Origin: Diadophis punctatus similis
Lineage: Eukaryota; Chordata; Lepidosauria; Squamata; Dipsadidae
Reading direction: 5' to 3'
DNA: 64,000 bases
Assembly (NCBI GenBank): GCA_023053685.1
Contig: JALIGW010000001.1
Coordinates: 154,277,466 to 154,341,465, forward strand
A program made the translations under genes and the position numbers. A model generated the notes under the pieces. It had not been told where the DNA came from, made no database searches, and saw only the letters and a list, made by a program, of their open reading frames with translations. Shown in pieces: positions 21,243 through 33,586 of the stretch (positions are counted from its first letter, which is position 1; each line of letters opens with the position of its first letter).

Positions 21243-22140
21243 GTGTAAGCTTGTCAGGCATTATAGGCAAAAGCCATGTAGTTCATCTTTTCTTGGAGCA
21301 CTCCAGTTTTGATTTTTCTGACTTGTATTTGAACCATTTCTTGAGTTATTTTTTTCCATTACTGTAGTTTTTTTTGTCCAGTTGTTTCCCAACTTTGTTG
21401 ATTCATTGTATTTTTTTATTCTGTTGTTTATCATTTGTCCAGAAAGGTTTTCAATATTCAGCAAGCTTTTTCTCCTTTATGAGAATTTGTAGCCGTTTCA
21501 TATTTTTCTTGATTTTTATAGAACACATATTGATTAAGTCCAGATCTGGTTTAAACTGATTTCTTCTCCTTTTCCTGTCACTGAATTTTCTGTGCTACTG
21601 CTACTATTGCTTCATTTCTTCTGAAACTTATGTAATGGTCTTGGGGCTGAATATCATTTTCTAAAGCTAAACCTGACTTTTTCATTTGTAAAATGAAGCT
21701 CTGTTTTGAACTTTTCAGATTGCTTACTTTCTGTTTTAGGTGAATTTTCCACTTTAGCTTTCCATTTATACATGCCTTTGGTTTCCTTATTTTAAGCAAG
21801 TTCACTGTTAAGTTGTCCAAAATTCGAATCAGCTTGTTCGAATAGCATACCGTTCTTTTTGCTGACCACTCAGTAGCCTCCAGCTCAGTGTCAGAGAAAA
21901 CTTTGCTTTTCAGGATAATATGTCTCTATTTAGTAACAGTCTGTGAATTCCTGTTTCCAAATGTGAAACATCTGCCTTTAAAATCTCCCTTTCTAATGTT
22001 CTCAGTTAGTAGTAAATTTCATAATCGGTTTGTTTTCCCGATTTGCCTAACTTTTTTTCATTTTTGTTCATCTGTCATTCATTTTGCAGTTACCTAGTTG
22101 AGGGAGCCAAGCTCTGTTACCCTCTTATCACCTGATTTTT
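21243..22140 (-). pseudogene. R4-clade LINE, decayed 5' part
   Basis: Minus-strand frames give lysine-rich helical sequence (for example RIKKYNES, QKNQNWSAPRKDELHGF, CLTSLHN) resembling the region upstream of the RT in R4-type LINEs. Its orientation and position make it the probable continuation of the relic at 13130-14329, separated by the LINE and DIRS-A insertions. There are many stops. Assignment rests on context and weak similarity. Confidence 0.4.
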
Positions 22141-22188
22141 TTAACAATTTCAAGATTAACCATGTTGCAGCCTGCTCCCTTTTAGTTT

Positions 22189-22241
22189 CATTCATTCATT
22201 CATTCATTCATTCATTCATTCATTCATTCATTCATTCATTC
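22189..22241. repeat. (ATTC)n microsatellite
   Basis: About thirteen perfect ATTC units. Confidence 0.97.
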
Positions 22242-24430
22242 TAGGAACAGATAATTTGCTGACTCATCTTGTCAGTGCAATGAACTTATGAAAAGAGGGT
22301 TTTTCATTCCCTCTTCATTCACCCAAAAAGGCAATGCCCTTTGCCCAATAGACTCTAGCAGCTTTCATGTAATACTGCCTGAAGTTATAGCTTGACTTTT
22401 AGGAGTTTCTAACTACGATAAGCTATTCAGAATAGGTCTTTTTTAAAAAAACAGTATTTTTAAAAGATACAGAGACTGTGGCCAATGATGGATGGTTTTC
22501 CTGTGACCACTAAAACACAGATGACATCTTTGCTGTATGAGAGAAGCATTCATAACTTGGTGACACATTAAAGAAATGGATATAAGTTCGTCATAGAATG
22601 AAATCAATAGTAGCAATGACATTGTTTTAATCTATTTTAGCTGAGTTAATGAAAGCACAGCAGCTTCTTTTACCTTGTTTCTCATTTCTGCTCCTTGGAT
22701 GATTTCAATTAATTCTAGTCTAAAGGATTTGTTTTTTAAATTTCAAAGGCAAATTATTGATTTTCAAATACAAGTTGATTGATTTTAAGGAATGGTCTGC
22801 TCTGTTAAGAATATGTTCAGCTATGCTTTTGTTTTGCTTTTCCTCCCCCCCCCTTTTTTTTTTTACAAAAGTACTGGAATACCACATTTAAGAAAACATT
22901 CTAAGGGGCAGCAAATTGATCAATTACCAACCTCTGATTATAGTCTGTCTCTCTTACAGTAAAACCCTCTCTGCTTGTTTGCTGAAAAATAATTTCCATT
23001 GCGCTCATTGGTGATTGCTATCAGGTAATCATAGCTTGGATTGCAGCTTTAAATTTCTTGTTGATTTTCAGCCCTATAAAGTGTTTCCCAACGTCAACAA
23101 CTTTAAGATGAGTCAATTCAACTCCCTGAGCATGCTGGCTGGGGAATTCTGGGAACTGAAGTCCACACATCTTAAGACTGCTGAGGTTGAGAAGCATTGC
23201 TGTAAAGGATTGGGGGAAACGAAATTCAGTAGAATAGGCTGCCCCATTTGAATACAAAGAGCTTTAGAAGGTCTTAGTATAAGTCATCAAACATTAGAAG
23301 AACCCTGCTGTTTCAAGCTAAGGTCCAGATGGTCCGGCATGCTCTGCCACACAGATGTACCAAGAGGGAAACACAAGCAGGACACAAGGTTGAGAGCCTT
23401 TGTCTACTGCTATTCCCCAGCAGCTGGTATTGATGGCTCGCTAACTGATTCAAAAGATAGCATATGACTGTCAAAACAAGTAGCCATTGGTAGTCTGACC
23501 CTCTCCATGCATGAAACAAAACGAGCCACATTATACAATTCAATTGTTAGGTCAGTTTACACAATGAGAAAAATGAGAGTACAAAAACTAGGATATGCAG
23601 TCCATATTTCTGAGTAATCTACCAAATCAGACTGCAGGCAGTAAATGCCGCTTCAAAAGTAGAAAGAGAAATGACTAGTTCATAACTGAAGGAAAATGGA
23701 GTGTCTTTCCATCTTGTTTGTGTGTTGATATGTGATAAGAACAATGTGCTGTTTCTTTTTCCATTGTCTTTAGAATCTGAACCGTAGATGTATAAATCAA
23801 AAGAACATAAATGTCTACAAAAATCAATGACTCTTCCCGAACATTAATATGTGAAATAATTTTTCTTTATAAAGTGATCTCTATTGCATGTAATCATACC
23901 ATGTACATTTTGAGCACATCTCCAAAGACAGCATTTTCTTTATAATCAAATGTATAGATCCAATAAACATGAAGCGTGTTTTGGTTGAATTAACATTAAT
24001 TATACTTTTACTTTCACAGAAATGTAACACATGGCTTCTTCTGTGATCATCAGTTGTTTATAAAACAGACAGTCCAATTTCTTGTTCTATGGCTTCTCTA
24101 CTCTTAAACACCTGTAGTATTTTAGTGTATTCTAACTTCTGTTTATAAATAGCTTTCATAAGCCTTTTATCATACATTAGATAAAGTTAAATCCTCTAGA
24201 GCTAGCAGGGAATTCTCAATGGGTGGCCCATATATTGACAACAAAAATATTTAACTTTTTTCATAAATTCCCCAAATAAAAATGCTCAGGTAAAAAATTA
24301 ATAATAATTCAATCTTATTAATTGATATCTATTTTCAGAGATTCTCATCTAATGAGATTCTCATTAGATCAGAACATTAACCTTTAACTTAATCTTTTTG
24401 TATCTAGTATGGTAGACAAGGAAGGTTAGC
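22242..24430. other. Spacer; one MITE relic, otherwise nothing recognised
   Basis: Apart from the MITE at about 23070-23202 and poly-C/poly-T near 22850, no gene or repeat was recognised. Confidence 0.4.
23070..23202. mobile_element. hAT MITE relic
   Basis: Quasi-palindrome: left GTTTCCCAACGTCAACAACT with right GTTGAGAAGCATTG, and inner arms AATTCAACTCCC and GGGAACTGAAGTCC. Related to the 14330 MITE and the small palindrome at 49743. Possible imperfect flanks CTATAAAG/CTGTAAAG. Confidence 0.65.
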
Positions 24431-24440
24431 TGTTTATCAT

Positions 24441-25244
24441 AGATACATTGGACTGGAAGGGACCTTGAAGGCCAGAATTTCCATTGCTAAGCAAGATGGT
24501 AATTAAGCGAGTGATGCCCTATGCCAGTGATGGCGAACCTATGGCACGGGTGCCACAGGTGGCACGCGGAGCCATATCTGCCGGCACACGAGCCGTTGCC
24601 CTAACTCAGCTCCAGTGCGCATGTGCGTGACCGCCAGTTGATTTTTGGCTTGCGTGGAGGCTCTGGGAGGGCGATTTCGGCCTCCGGAGGGCCTCCATGG
24701 TGGAAGGGTGACGTTTTTGCCCTTCCCAAGCTCCAAGAAAGCCTCTGGAGCCTGGGGAGGGTGAAAAATGGGCCCACCGGGCCCACTGGAAGTCGGGAAA
24801 TGGGGGAGTGGGGGGGTCGCGCATGCATGTGCAGGAGGGTGGAGCAAGTGAGGGGCTTTGAATTATGGGTGTGGGCACGCAAGCACGTGCAATAGCGCGC
24901 ACACGCCCTATTTCGGCACCCGAGGAAAAAAAGGTTCGCCATCACTGCCCTATGCAATGGCATTTTTATCACAGTTGTTAAGTGAATCACATGTTCATTA
25001 AGCAAATATGGCTTCCACAATTGACTTTGCTTGTTGGAAAGTTTGCAAATGATGGTCATGTGACCCTGGGATACGGCAACCATTGTAAATGCATGTCAAT
25101 TGCCAAACATCCAAATGTTAATCATGTGACCTGAGGAAGCTACAACACTTCTAAGTGTGTGGACCCACCATAAGTAACTTTTTTCAATGCTATTATATTT
25201 TTGAATGGTTGCTAAACAAATGGTTATAAGTTGAGGGCAACCTG
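24441..25244. mobile_element. TA MITE copy 2, split by a hAT element; CR1 tail fragment at left
   Basis: MITE sequence occurs at about 24475-24524 and 24956-25244 (TTAAGTGAATCAC, AATTGACTTTGCTTG and a degraded right end GGGCAACCTG). The left terminus is missing, replaced by a short CR1-like tail (GGAAGGGACCTTGAAGG at about 24456-24472). The hAT element at 24525-24947 lies inside. Confidence 0.75.
24525..24947. mobile_element. hAT element, non-autonomous (423 bp)
   Basis: Termini CAGTGATGGCGAACCT and, at the other end, AGGTTCGCCATCACTG are perfect inverted repeats. Exact 8-bp target duplication CCCTATGC (24517-24524 and 24948-24955). GC-rich interior; overlapping frames on both strands are not genes. 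Confidence 0.96.
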
Positions 25245-27259
25245 TGTACTTGATGCCCATTGATGTCTTTGGGAGGTGCAGGGATTGCAATCTGTCAACA
25301 TGCATCAGAAGGATTAAGGCTTTCCAAGTTGACTACTATTGCCTAATGTCCAGTGGCTTGAGGATTCCTTAAGAAGTAGCAAACAAAACCTGTTTCAAAG
25401 TCATCCACAAGGACAAGTTTCCAGTTGGTAACATTGTCATTTATTAGTGAAGTACTATATATCTTGTATCATGAAAATTAAAAAAAAAATCTATGACAGT
25501 TGAAGCTTTCAAATTTCCCCAAATTTTGAGGAATCTTAGGCTGATCAATATTGAACAACCACACAGCTCTAGAAATCTTAATTTGAATCAGTTTCAGCTA
25601 AAAAACTAGGGATTGACAAATCTGTTTTTTAAATCAATAATCAGTCAATAGAAGGACTGAATTTGTACTGCTGATCAAAGCAAAAAACCCAACTTCTTTG
25701 GTGTTAGAATTAATTACTGCAATAATAAATACCGTAAGTGTTGTCTAACTAATTTGAACAACAGTCAACAAAATCGATATGCAGATATACCCAATTCAAT
25801 GCTAATTCAGCGTCTTGAAAAAGCCTCTATTTCTATTCCATGGTCAACATCTACTTGGACTATAGTCTTATTTTTTTCTTAACATGTTTATTTATTGCTT
25901 CTAAACATCTTAATTTCAGTGCCATTATATCCTAACTAGTCAAGAGCAACCTAACATTTTATAAAGGAAAATATATGTGTTGCTTTGATTCCTTAGTTTA
26001 TGAAATTGCCTATGAAGAAGAACTGTGCAATACATTTGCAAAAGATACTTCAAACATACAACAACATATTTAAATTATCTCTATTTAGCCATGCTTCTTT
26101 GGATACCGTATCTGTTTGTAACAATTCAAAATTCAATGGCTTCTCCATTGTAAAGCAATTCTTTGAAATATTTTGCTCATGTGTACAATCTTACCATGAA
26201 TGAGAGAAGCCATGAGACAGCTTTCCTAATAAAAACACACAACAATGGTATTTCTGTATAGACAAACTTTCAGAATGTTTTTTTCCTCTTTAACATGTAT
26301 CTATAGAAAAAAAATTAATCATTGCAGTAGCTATTATATTTTTGATCTTTCTAAAGTTTTGTATTGAATTGCTGTATGTCTTACAAATGAATTATGGCTG
26401 CTGAGCTAATATGTTACTAGCTGTGTATGTGAGAGTAAAATATAATTATAATAAAAGTTCTCTATAGTTTAACATAAAGTATATACTATTGTGTAAGACT
26501 CCAGGGAGCATCGAGGCTCTGAAGTGGAACAACCTCTTTCATGAGAAATTTCTGTTTGTCCAGTCACTTGACCCAGCACATGGCAGAAATAATCACAGAG
26601 TATTTTTAAAGCTTATGTTTCAAAATTAGTGTCATTTAATCAGGAAGCATTCAAATGCCAAGTATTCATTATTTTAGAGGAATTCCCCAGTTGTGAGGAC
26701 ATTTCTCAAACTTTTCTCATGTGACAAGGTATTTCATTTTGCATCGAAGATTAAGCTTAAAAAAAAAACCTTAAAAGCTGTTTGCATATGAAGAACAAAG
26801 AAAGGTATTATGAACTGAAGCTGGTGATAGGAGAGCGACTAATTCCTACACTGGAGAGCTGTTTGGTGAATAAGGGGCAGATGGCAGAGTGTTTCAGTGC
26901 TGAGAAATGAGCAGCTCAAAGTTTGTTAAGAAAGCAGGAGGGTGAAAAATCAAGATTTGAACCTTTGGATTGACATATAGCAACAGACAGGAGATATTCC
27001 TATGTAGTAGTAGTTCACAGTAGTTCTTGATGTGTGTGATCTTCCTAATATTATACAATAAAGTTACTTAATTGATGTTATTTTGTCTGCTTTGGAATCC
27101 AAAGCTGAAAGAGAGACTTTCATAGCTCTACCTGATGCAGGTACAGGTCTGACAGGTACGGTTCCCTGTGGTTTTAGATATATGCCCTGTTAGGAATAGT
27201 TAGGGACTCATATCCCATGTTACAACACTCAGTTGAGATAATAGTTGAAAGAAATACAT
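25245..27259. other. Spacer without recognised gene
   Basis: AT-rich. No frame above about 70 codons, no repeat family recognised. Confidence 0.4.
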
Positions 27260-27267
27260 ATATGCAC

Positions 27268-27667
27268 CAGGGACGGGTTGCTCACTTACCTCGCTACTGG
27301 AGCCCTGCACGTGCATCGCCACGTTTGGCGCATGTGCTCGCTCGCTACGCACGTACGCCCCCTCACACGATTTTGCTTCTGCGCATGCGCGGAAGTAAAA
27401 TCTTGCCGAAATCTCACGAGGGGACGCGCACACACGCGTGATTTCAGTGAGATTTTGCTTCCGCGCATGCGCGGAAGCAAAATCTCGCCAGAATTGCGCG
27501 TGCGTGCACGTCCCCTCACAAGTTTTCGACGAGATTTTGCTTCCGCACATGCGCAGAAGCAAATTCACCCAAAAATACAGTACTGGAGCGAGCGCGTGCA
27601 AACAATGCCATCTGCTGGCCGCTACCGGTACTGTAGAGTGGGCCGCACTGGTAGCAACCTACCTCTA
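27268..27667. mobile_element. hAT element with repeated GCGCATGCGC hairpins (400 bp)
   Basis: Flanked by an exact 8-bp duplication ATATGCAC (27260-27267 and 27668-27675). Degenerate CAGGGACGGGTTGCT and GGTAGCAACCTACCTC termini. The interior holds three repeats of a unit built on TTTTGCTTC, GCGCATGCGC and GAAGCAAAAT, each itself a hairpin (near 27371-27400, 27453-27485 and 27534-27562). Confidence 0.88.
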
Positions 27668-27993
27668 ATATGCACCCAGAATTTTAAAAAGACAAGATTC
27701 AACATGTACACATTCCAAAACTATGTTACAGTAAAGATAATAATTCTGGATTCCTTTTAAGCAGCCCAGAAATACATCCAATTGGCACAATTTGAGTTAT
27801 CTTAATCTTTCTTAAAGAAAGAAAGATCTAAAATAATATAGCCAGACATTTAAAAGGGAAAACCCACATTTTAAACCATATGTATATTTATTTAAAATAA
27901 CTAATATCCAAAGACATAATCAATATTTTCTTCTTTCATTTGGATAACTCAGAGGAGGCATCTCTTCTTTTTAAAATATTGTGTTTTCTAATA

Positions 27994-28507
27994 CAGCAGC
28001 TTCCAACAGCAGTGGGTTGCTCCCGGTTCGGCCCGGTTTGGCGAACCAGTAGTGGAGGTGGCAGGATGCTCTGCCCACCCACCTGGGATGCTCCGTCCAC
28101 CCACCCAGGACACTCTGCCCACCCGCCCGGGATGCTCTGCCCACCTGACTGGAATGCTCCACCCACCCGGGACACTCCGCCCACCCGCCTGGGATGCTTC
28201 TATGCATGCGCAGAAGCATTGTGCGTGCGCACAAGCGTGTGTGTGAACCCGTAACGATGGGTTTTAGAACCCACTACTGGTCCACAACCTTTGTGGCTTG
28301 TCAGCCTGGCTGGGGGTGGGGAAGGGAACTGAGCCACGCAAGCGGTGGGCTGGTGCCTGCAGCCATTGCATGAGTGATGGGCTGGCGCACATGCACAGGA
28401 GTGCCTGACGGCCCGCTGCTCACACAATTTGAGCTAAGCTCACAGAGCCTAATTACGAACAGCCTGCAGCCCGGTAATGGGCTGCAGCCCAGGAGTTGGG
28501 GACCCCG
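27994..28507. mobile_element. Two nested hAT-type elements
   Basis: The outer element has left end CAGCAGCTTCCAAC and right end AGTTGGGGACCCCG. It is flanked by TTCTAATA (27986-27993) and GTCTAATA (28508-28515), 7 of 8 identical. An inner element runs from about 28009 (CAGTGGGTTGCTCCCGGTT) to about 28280 (AGAACCCACTACTG) and contains tandem CCCACC/GGATGCTC-rich repeats. The inner target duplication is not clear. Confidence 0.6.
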
Positions 28508-28515
28508 GTCTAATA

Positions 28516-30022
28516 TATTCAAATTAGTAAATAAGTTTTAAAAAAACATTTCCACTATGCTGGAAAACATATTTGATATCCTTCATATTAATAAAGAAGC
28601 CGAATCTTGGTTCTAGATCAGATAAAAACTGCTTTGCTGTTTTGTTTTTGTTTTTATCCTGGTATTCTGATAATCAAAAAATGCAGCTAAGTAGTTGATA
28701 TAATTCTGAACATTTCTTTCATTGCCCCCACCCCTTTTTTTAGCACAGGAGGCTCATTTAAATCTTTTGTATAGTGAATCTACCAAGATCTCTTGTAAGC
28801 TCTCCATGTATTTGAATTGATTAAAATGTTTTAAATCTTAAGAATTTGACAAAAAATGACTGAAAATTCCCATGAGATATGAGGTGGAGACCTGGAATCT
28901 CTCAATATCTAACTTAAGTCCATTGGCATCCTACTGTCTTGATAAAAGCAATGGGATGTCTGTTATCTATACATTTAGCAATTCTTCAAGTATTTATCTA
29001 CTCCATCATTGACCTTCAAAATATGTAACCTTGATTTGTACAGTTTGATTAATTTTCTGTAAAGTTGTTATGGAAGTTCCAAAGCTTTCTGTTTTATCAA
29101 CTTTGCCTGGAATTGTAGCCACAGATGCTTGAAATAAATCTATCAAGTCTTTAATTCCTTTAAACCCAACGGTCAGGCTTTTATCTGCTTTTTGAAGATA
29201 AGGTGGTATATTTTCAGAATTTTCTTTGGCAAAGAGAAGAGAAGAGGGTAGTTCTTCTGCTACCTCACTATGGGTTAGTGTTGAGTTTTTCTCCTTTGGA
29301 AATCATATAGACAGCTGGTAAACTGCTTGTCAAGTAGGCCGACATAAATCAAGATTAGGCACATATGTATGTATTCTAGTAAAGGTTATGTGCAGTTTTC
29401 TAGTTGAAAAGAAGTTCTGCCAGAGTTATTCAACCTGTCTTGACAGATAATTATTTGCTGATCTCTTTTCACACCATTTCTTGCTCTACCATATCCTTCT
29501 TTGAGGTATAAAAGCAAGTCTTTCCAACTTTGTATGAAGTTGTACCCTGAACCATTTGCATGACCAAAAAAGTTCTAAGAGTGACAGATAGCATATAACA
29601 AAGGAGATGATTGTCTCTGGATGTCTGGCAAAATAAAATTGAACAAATCCTCATTTTGGCAGGTTTTTTGTGAAATGATTATCTTATTCCATAGTGGATG
29701 TTCCCCCCCCCCCCCATGCGTGGTCTGATGCTATTTAAATCCAGAGGTTATTTTCAGTTTCTGTCATCTGCTCCTCTTCCTTTTGTGTATATAAAAATCA
29801 AGTATTTTTTTTTCCTATGGAAATAAGATCTCTAAAATATTTTTTTTATTTCCTTCTGCTTCCAGGAGGTTCTTTATAGGCTTAAACTATTGAGTTCTTT
29901 GTTTTTTTATAAAGAACATCCATCACAGGAATCATAAAATCTTTTGATATCCTTTGTGCTGTGCTAACTTTGCTCTAAAAAGAAGATTCCTAATGAGAAA
30001 TTAAGAAGACAGTGTTAACTTT
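28516..30022. other. Spacer; possible very old LINE sequence, not assigned
   Basis: The minus strand near 29280-29000 has a short uninterrupted stretch (for example GFKGIKDLIDLFQAS) that looks coding-like but was not recognised. A poly-C run lies at 29702-29715. Nothing else. Confidence 0.3.
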
Positions 30023-30030
30023 GTCTGATA

Positions 30031-30311
30031 CAGTGGTGAAATCCAAATTTGTTTTACTACCGGTTCGGTGGGCGTGGCTTGGTGGGCGTGGCTTGGTGGG
30101 CATGGCAGGGGAAGGATACTGCAAAATCCCCATTCCCTTCCCACTCCTGGGGGAAGGATATTGCAAAATCTCCATTCCCACCCCACTCTGGGGCCAGCCA
30201 GAGGTGTTATTTGCCGGTTCTCCAAACTACTCAAAATTTCCACTACCGTTTCTCTGAACTACTCAAGATTTCCACTACCGGTTCTCCAGAACCTGCTGGA
30301 TTTCACCCCTG
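30031..30311. mobile_element. hAT element (281 bp)
   Basis: Termini CAGTGGTGAAATCC and GGATTTCACCCCTG. Exact 8-bp duplication GTCTGATA (30023-30030 and 30312-30319). The interior has direct repeats of GGCGTGGCTTGGTG, GGGGAAGGATA-type units and ACTACTCAA-type units. Confidence 0.95.
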
Positions 30312-30319
30312 GTCTGATA

Positions 30320-30885
30320 CGATTTTTATGTTCCTATTGAGCAGCAGCATAACTGCTTTCAGGTTTTTTGCCTGTTTCCCACTGCCAATATCATGCTACA
30401 GTATATGTGAAGGCTGAAGTGGCTCTCATCAGGAGGAGGCACATGCACACCACACTTCAAAAATAGTAATCCAAAATGCTCTCCAAGCAATGTATATATT
30501 CAATTTCTTCTTGAGAATGTGATCCTTGAAAGCTACAAATGTAGTCTCTACAGCTATCTTAAAGGATTGGTTCTCTTTATGCAGAATTGCTATACAGTAC
30601 TAAGAATCTTAGGAATTACATTGGCACATTACTTTAAAACAGCTACAATTGCAATTGATTATGCCTGCATAGGATGGATAGTTCCAGTGTAATATAGTAG
30701 TTTTGCTTTGGACTGTAATGTTTTTTGTAGTTGGACTTAGAATGAGAATTCACATGGACTTCTCCTTTCCATTCCTATTTTTCTTGAATATCATGAAACA
30801 ATTTTTACCAGTTCTCCTTTTCAACAGGAAAAAAAGGGCTTAAGTCACAGACAGACTTTATAATTGCAAGCAATCTGGAAGCCAC
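30320..30885. other. Spacer without recognised gene
   Basis: Nothing recognised. Confidence 0.4.
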
Positions 30886-31171
30886 AGTTGAGAGCAGAAT
30901 TTCCATTTGCTAAGCAAATCAGTTAAGTGAAGTCATGCCCAATTCTACGACCTTTTTGCCATGGCTGTTAAGTGAATTACTGCTGTTAAGTGAATCACAC
31001 AGTTGTGAAGCAGATCCGACTTCCTCCCATTGACTTAGCTTATTGAAAGCCAGCTTGGGAGGTTACAAATGGTGATCACATGACTCCAGGACACTGCAAC
31101 CACTGTAAACACGTGACAGTTGCCATGCACCCAAATTTTGATCATGTTACAGTGGGAATGCTGTGATGGTT

Positions 31172-32475
31172 AGAATAGAATAGAATAGAATAACAGAGTT
31201 GAAAGGGACCTTGGAGGTCTTCTAGTCCAACCCCCTGCTTAGGCTGGAAACCCTATACCACTTCAGACAAATGGTTATCCAACATTTTCTTTAAAACTTC
31301 CAGTGTTAGAGCATTCACAACTTCTGGAGGCAAGCTGTTCCACTGATTAATTGTTCTAACTGTCAGGAAATTTCTCCTTAGTTCTAAGTTGCTTCTCTCC
31401 TTGTTTAGTTTCCACCCATTGCTTCTTGTTCTACCCTCAGATGCTTTGGAGAATAGCTTCACTCCCTTTTCTTTGTGGCAGCCCCTGAGATATTGGAACA
31501 CTGCTATCATGTCTCCCCTGATCCTTCTTTTCATTAAACTAGACATACCCAATTCAGGGGAGGGTTCCTAATTTTTTTACTACCACTCTGTGGGCGTGGC
31601 TTATTTTGTGGGTGTGGCTTGCCAGCCATGTGACCGGGTGGGCGTGGGCCTCGGGAGCTTGGCAGCAGCCAGAGAAGCAGGGAGGCATTGCCCACCCGCA
31701 ACGCAGCCCCCGCAGCGGGAGCAGCAAGACCGCGGCAGCGGTTCTTCTAGGAGGCTCCGTCTGGCCTGAATGCTTCTCCCCATTCAATGAACCTAGGCTC
31801 CTACCACCCGTTCCCCCTCCCCTCAGCAGCTCGAGAAGCCTTGAACGTGCGAAAATGCCTAGGATCATCACCGCGCATTTGTGGCTTCTCGGACTGCTGA
31901 AGGGAGGGGAATGGAGATAGGTCCTGCCACCCGTTCTTTCAGCGTCTCACACACTCCCTCAGCCATCCTCCCCTGCTTGGACTCACTGTGGGGTAGGAAG
32001 GCAGCGCATGCGCAGTGCCAGAAGCTCGGCTTCTGCGCATGCGCAGAAGAAATTTTTTTTTAAAAATGGCAGCGCCCAGGCACCGGCAACCGACCGCACC
32101 AGTACTGTGATGTCACCAGCGGGCCGCTACCGGTGCTATAGAGTGGACCGCACCGGTAGGATCCCACCACTGACCCAGTTCCTGCAACCGTTCTTCATAT
32201 GTTTTAGCCCTAATCATCTTTGTTGCTCTTCTATGTACTTTTTCTAGAGTCTCAACATCCTTTTTGCATCGTGGCGACCAAAAACTGGATGCAGTATTCC
32301 AAGTGTGGCCTTACCAAGGCATTATAAAGTGGTATTAACACTTCACGTGATCTTGATTCTATCCCTCTGTTAATGCAGCCTAGAATTGTGTTGGCTTTTT
32401 GGCAGCTGGTGCATACTGCTGGCTCATATTTAAATGGTTGTCCACTAGGCCTCCAAGGTCCTAGTGTTGTATGAG
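31172..32475 (-). pseudogene. CR1-type LINE 3' end, split by a hAT element
   Basis: Minus strand. The C-terminal RT frame reads, from high to low coordinate, [19 protein letters not shown] and [19 protein letters not shown] (32400-32250); then, past the hAT, GMSSLMKRRIRGDMIAVFQY, LFSKASEGRTRS and TVRTINQWNSLPPEVVNA (31552-31253). It ends in a CR1-type tail (GAAAGGGACCTTGGAGGTC at 31200-31218, as written on the plus strand) and four AGAAT units. Nearly the same protein is at 41129-41494. Confidence 0.9.
31555..32172. mobile_element. hAT element inside CR1 LINE (618 bp)
   Basis: Left CAGGGGAGGGTTCCTA, right TAGGATCCCACCACTG, inverted. Target duplication ACCCAATT (31547-31554) and ACCCAGTT (32173-32180), one mismatch; removing the element restores the LINE as seen at 41197-41205. 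Contains NRF-1-like palindromes at 32003-32014 (one mismatch) and 32034-32045 (exact). Confidence 0.92.
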
Positions 32476-32558
32476 GATTAGTTGTAAGTCCTTTTTGGCA
32501 ATGCAGTTGCAACTTTGAACCGTTGCTAAATGAATGGTTGTGGGTCAAGGACTACCTG

Positions 32559-33148
32559 TATATATACATACATACATATTGGTCAGAGATTGAAATACTT
32601 CTCTCCATGATATGAATTATCCATTAGTTCCATTGCTGCGCTAGTTCCTATTATTTTATTTCTTTGTTCTTCCGCTATTTTCAAAATCCACTTACTCCCA
32701 AAGCAGGACAACACATATTAGAAATTAAACTATGTTATGAAGCTTCTGTATCTCTCCTTTTGACAACAGGTTTTTTTTTCTCCAGATGAGGAGAACTGAA
32801 CCTTGTTGGGTGATGGATGCCTTCATCCAAAATATGAGTTCTGTCACTAAGGCGTGGCTCTTCTGTAAGGCATCAGCCCTTTCCCATCTAAGCATGTTTG
32901 AAACTTCTTCGACATGACCACATTAGAACAAGCCATACATTAAATTAAATCAGCTATCTTCATGTAAAAGAGTATTAAATTGTAAAAACAAAGGTTAGAT
33001 CTGACTGATTGTATTGATATCTGGCTGGTGCAGAGTCAGCTTTTTTTAACTAAGCCATAAAAACAGGAGTGAAAACAGACTAAAAAATTACAGTCATTTA
33101 AAGAATTGCTTCATTTGGCATCTTCAGACTAAACTAATGGGGAGGGGG
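32559..33148. other. Spacer without recognised gene
   Basis: Nothing recognised. Confidence 0.4.
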
Positions 33149-33327
33149 GCTATGTTTATTTTATTTTATTTTATTTTATTTGTCAACATGTGTACAAGAT
33201 AAAGGTATGATATAAACATAAACAAAAGCAAAGTATGTATAGGTAAATTTAGACAATAGGACAGAAAGACAGGAACGGTAGGCACGATGGTGCGCTTATG
33301 CACGCCCCTTACAGACCTCTTAGGAAT
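33149..33327 (-). mobile_element. CR1-like LINE 3' fragment (inverted relative to 34203-34816)
   Basis: Complement of the 3' end of the LINE at 34663-34816: shared GGTAGGCACGATGGTGCGC and GCACGCCCCTTACAGACC. It begins with a (TTTTA)n tail at 33149-33180. Truncated by the SINE at 33328. Confidence 0.9.
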
Positions 33328-33586
33328 GGGATTTATTTATTTATTTATTTTATTTTGTGGGATTTATATACCGCCTCACAGTGCAAGCACTCTCTAAGTG
33401 GTTTACACCAGCAAGCAATGTATTTTTATATTGCCCCCAACAATCTGGGTCCTCATTTTACCTACCTCGGAAGGATGGAAGGCTGAGTCAACCCTGAGCC
33501 GGTGAGATTTGAACCACTGACCTGCGGATCACAGTCAGCTAAAGTGACCTGCAGTACTGCCTCTAACCGCTGCGCCACCTCGGCTC
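33328..33586 (-). mobile_element. tRNA-derived SINE, copy 1
   Basis: Read on the minus strand, the head is CGAGGTGGCGCAGCGGTTAG (A box region) and the B box is GGTTCAAATC within a tRNA-like 5' part. The body contains CTTCCATCCTTCCGAGG and GCGGTATATAAATC, with a (TAAA)n tail. A second copy lies at 38061-38303. RNA polymerase III promoter parts are visible; SINE family not named. Confidence 0.85.

Larger units (their letters stand above)
30886..32558. mobile_element. TA MITE copy 3, interrupted by a CR1 LINE that carries a hAT element
   Basis: MITE sequence occurs at about 30886-31171 and again at about 32476-32558, ending GACTACCTG next to TA. Between them is a minus-strand CR1-type LINE, which is split by a hAT element. 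The order of insertion is MITE, then LINE, then hAT. Confidence 0.85.

Noticed and set aside
27268..28507. CRISPR-like array from repeated GCGCATGCGC hairpins and CCCACC units
   Set aside because: Units are irregular, self-complementary and lie within hAT elements of a vertebrate genome; no unique spacers.
33541..33586. Genuine tRNA gene
   Set aside because: A and B boxes are present, but the sequence continues into a SINE body with a second copy at 38061-38303 and does not fold into a full tRNA.
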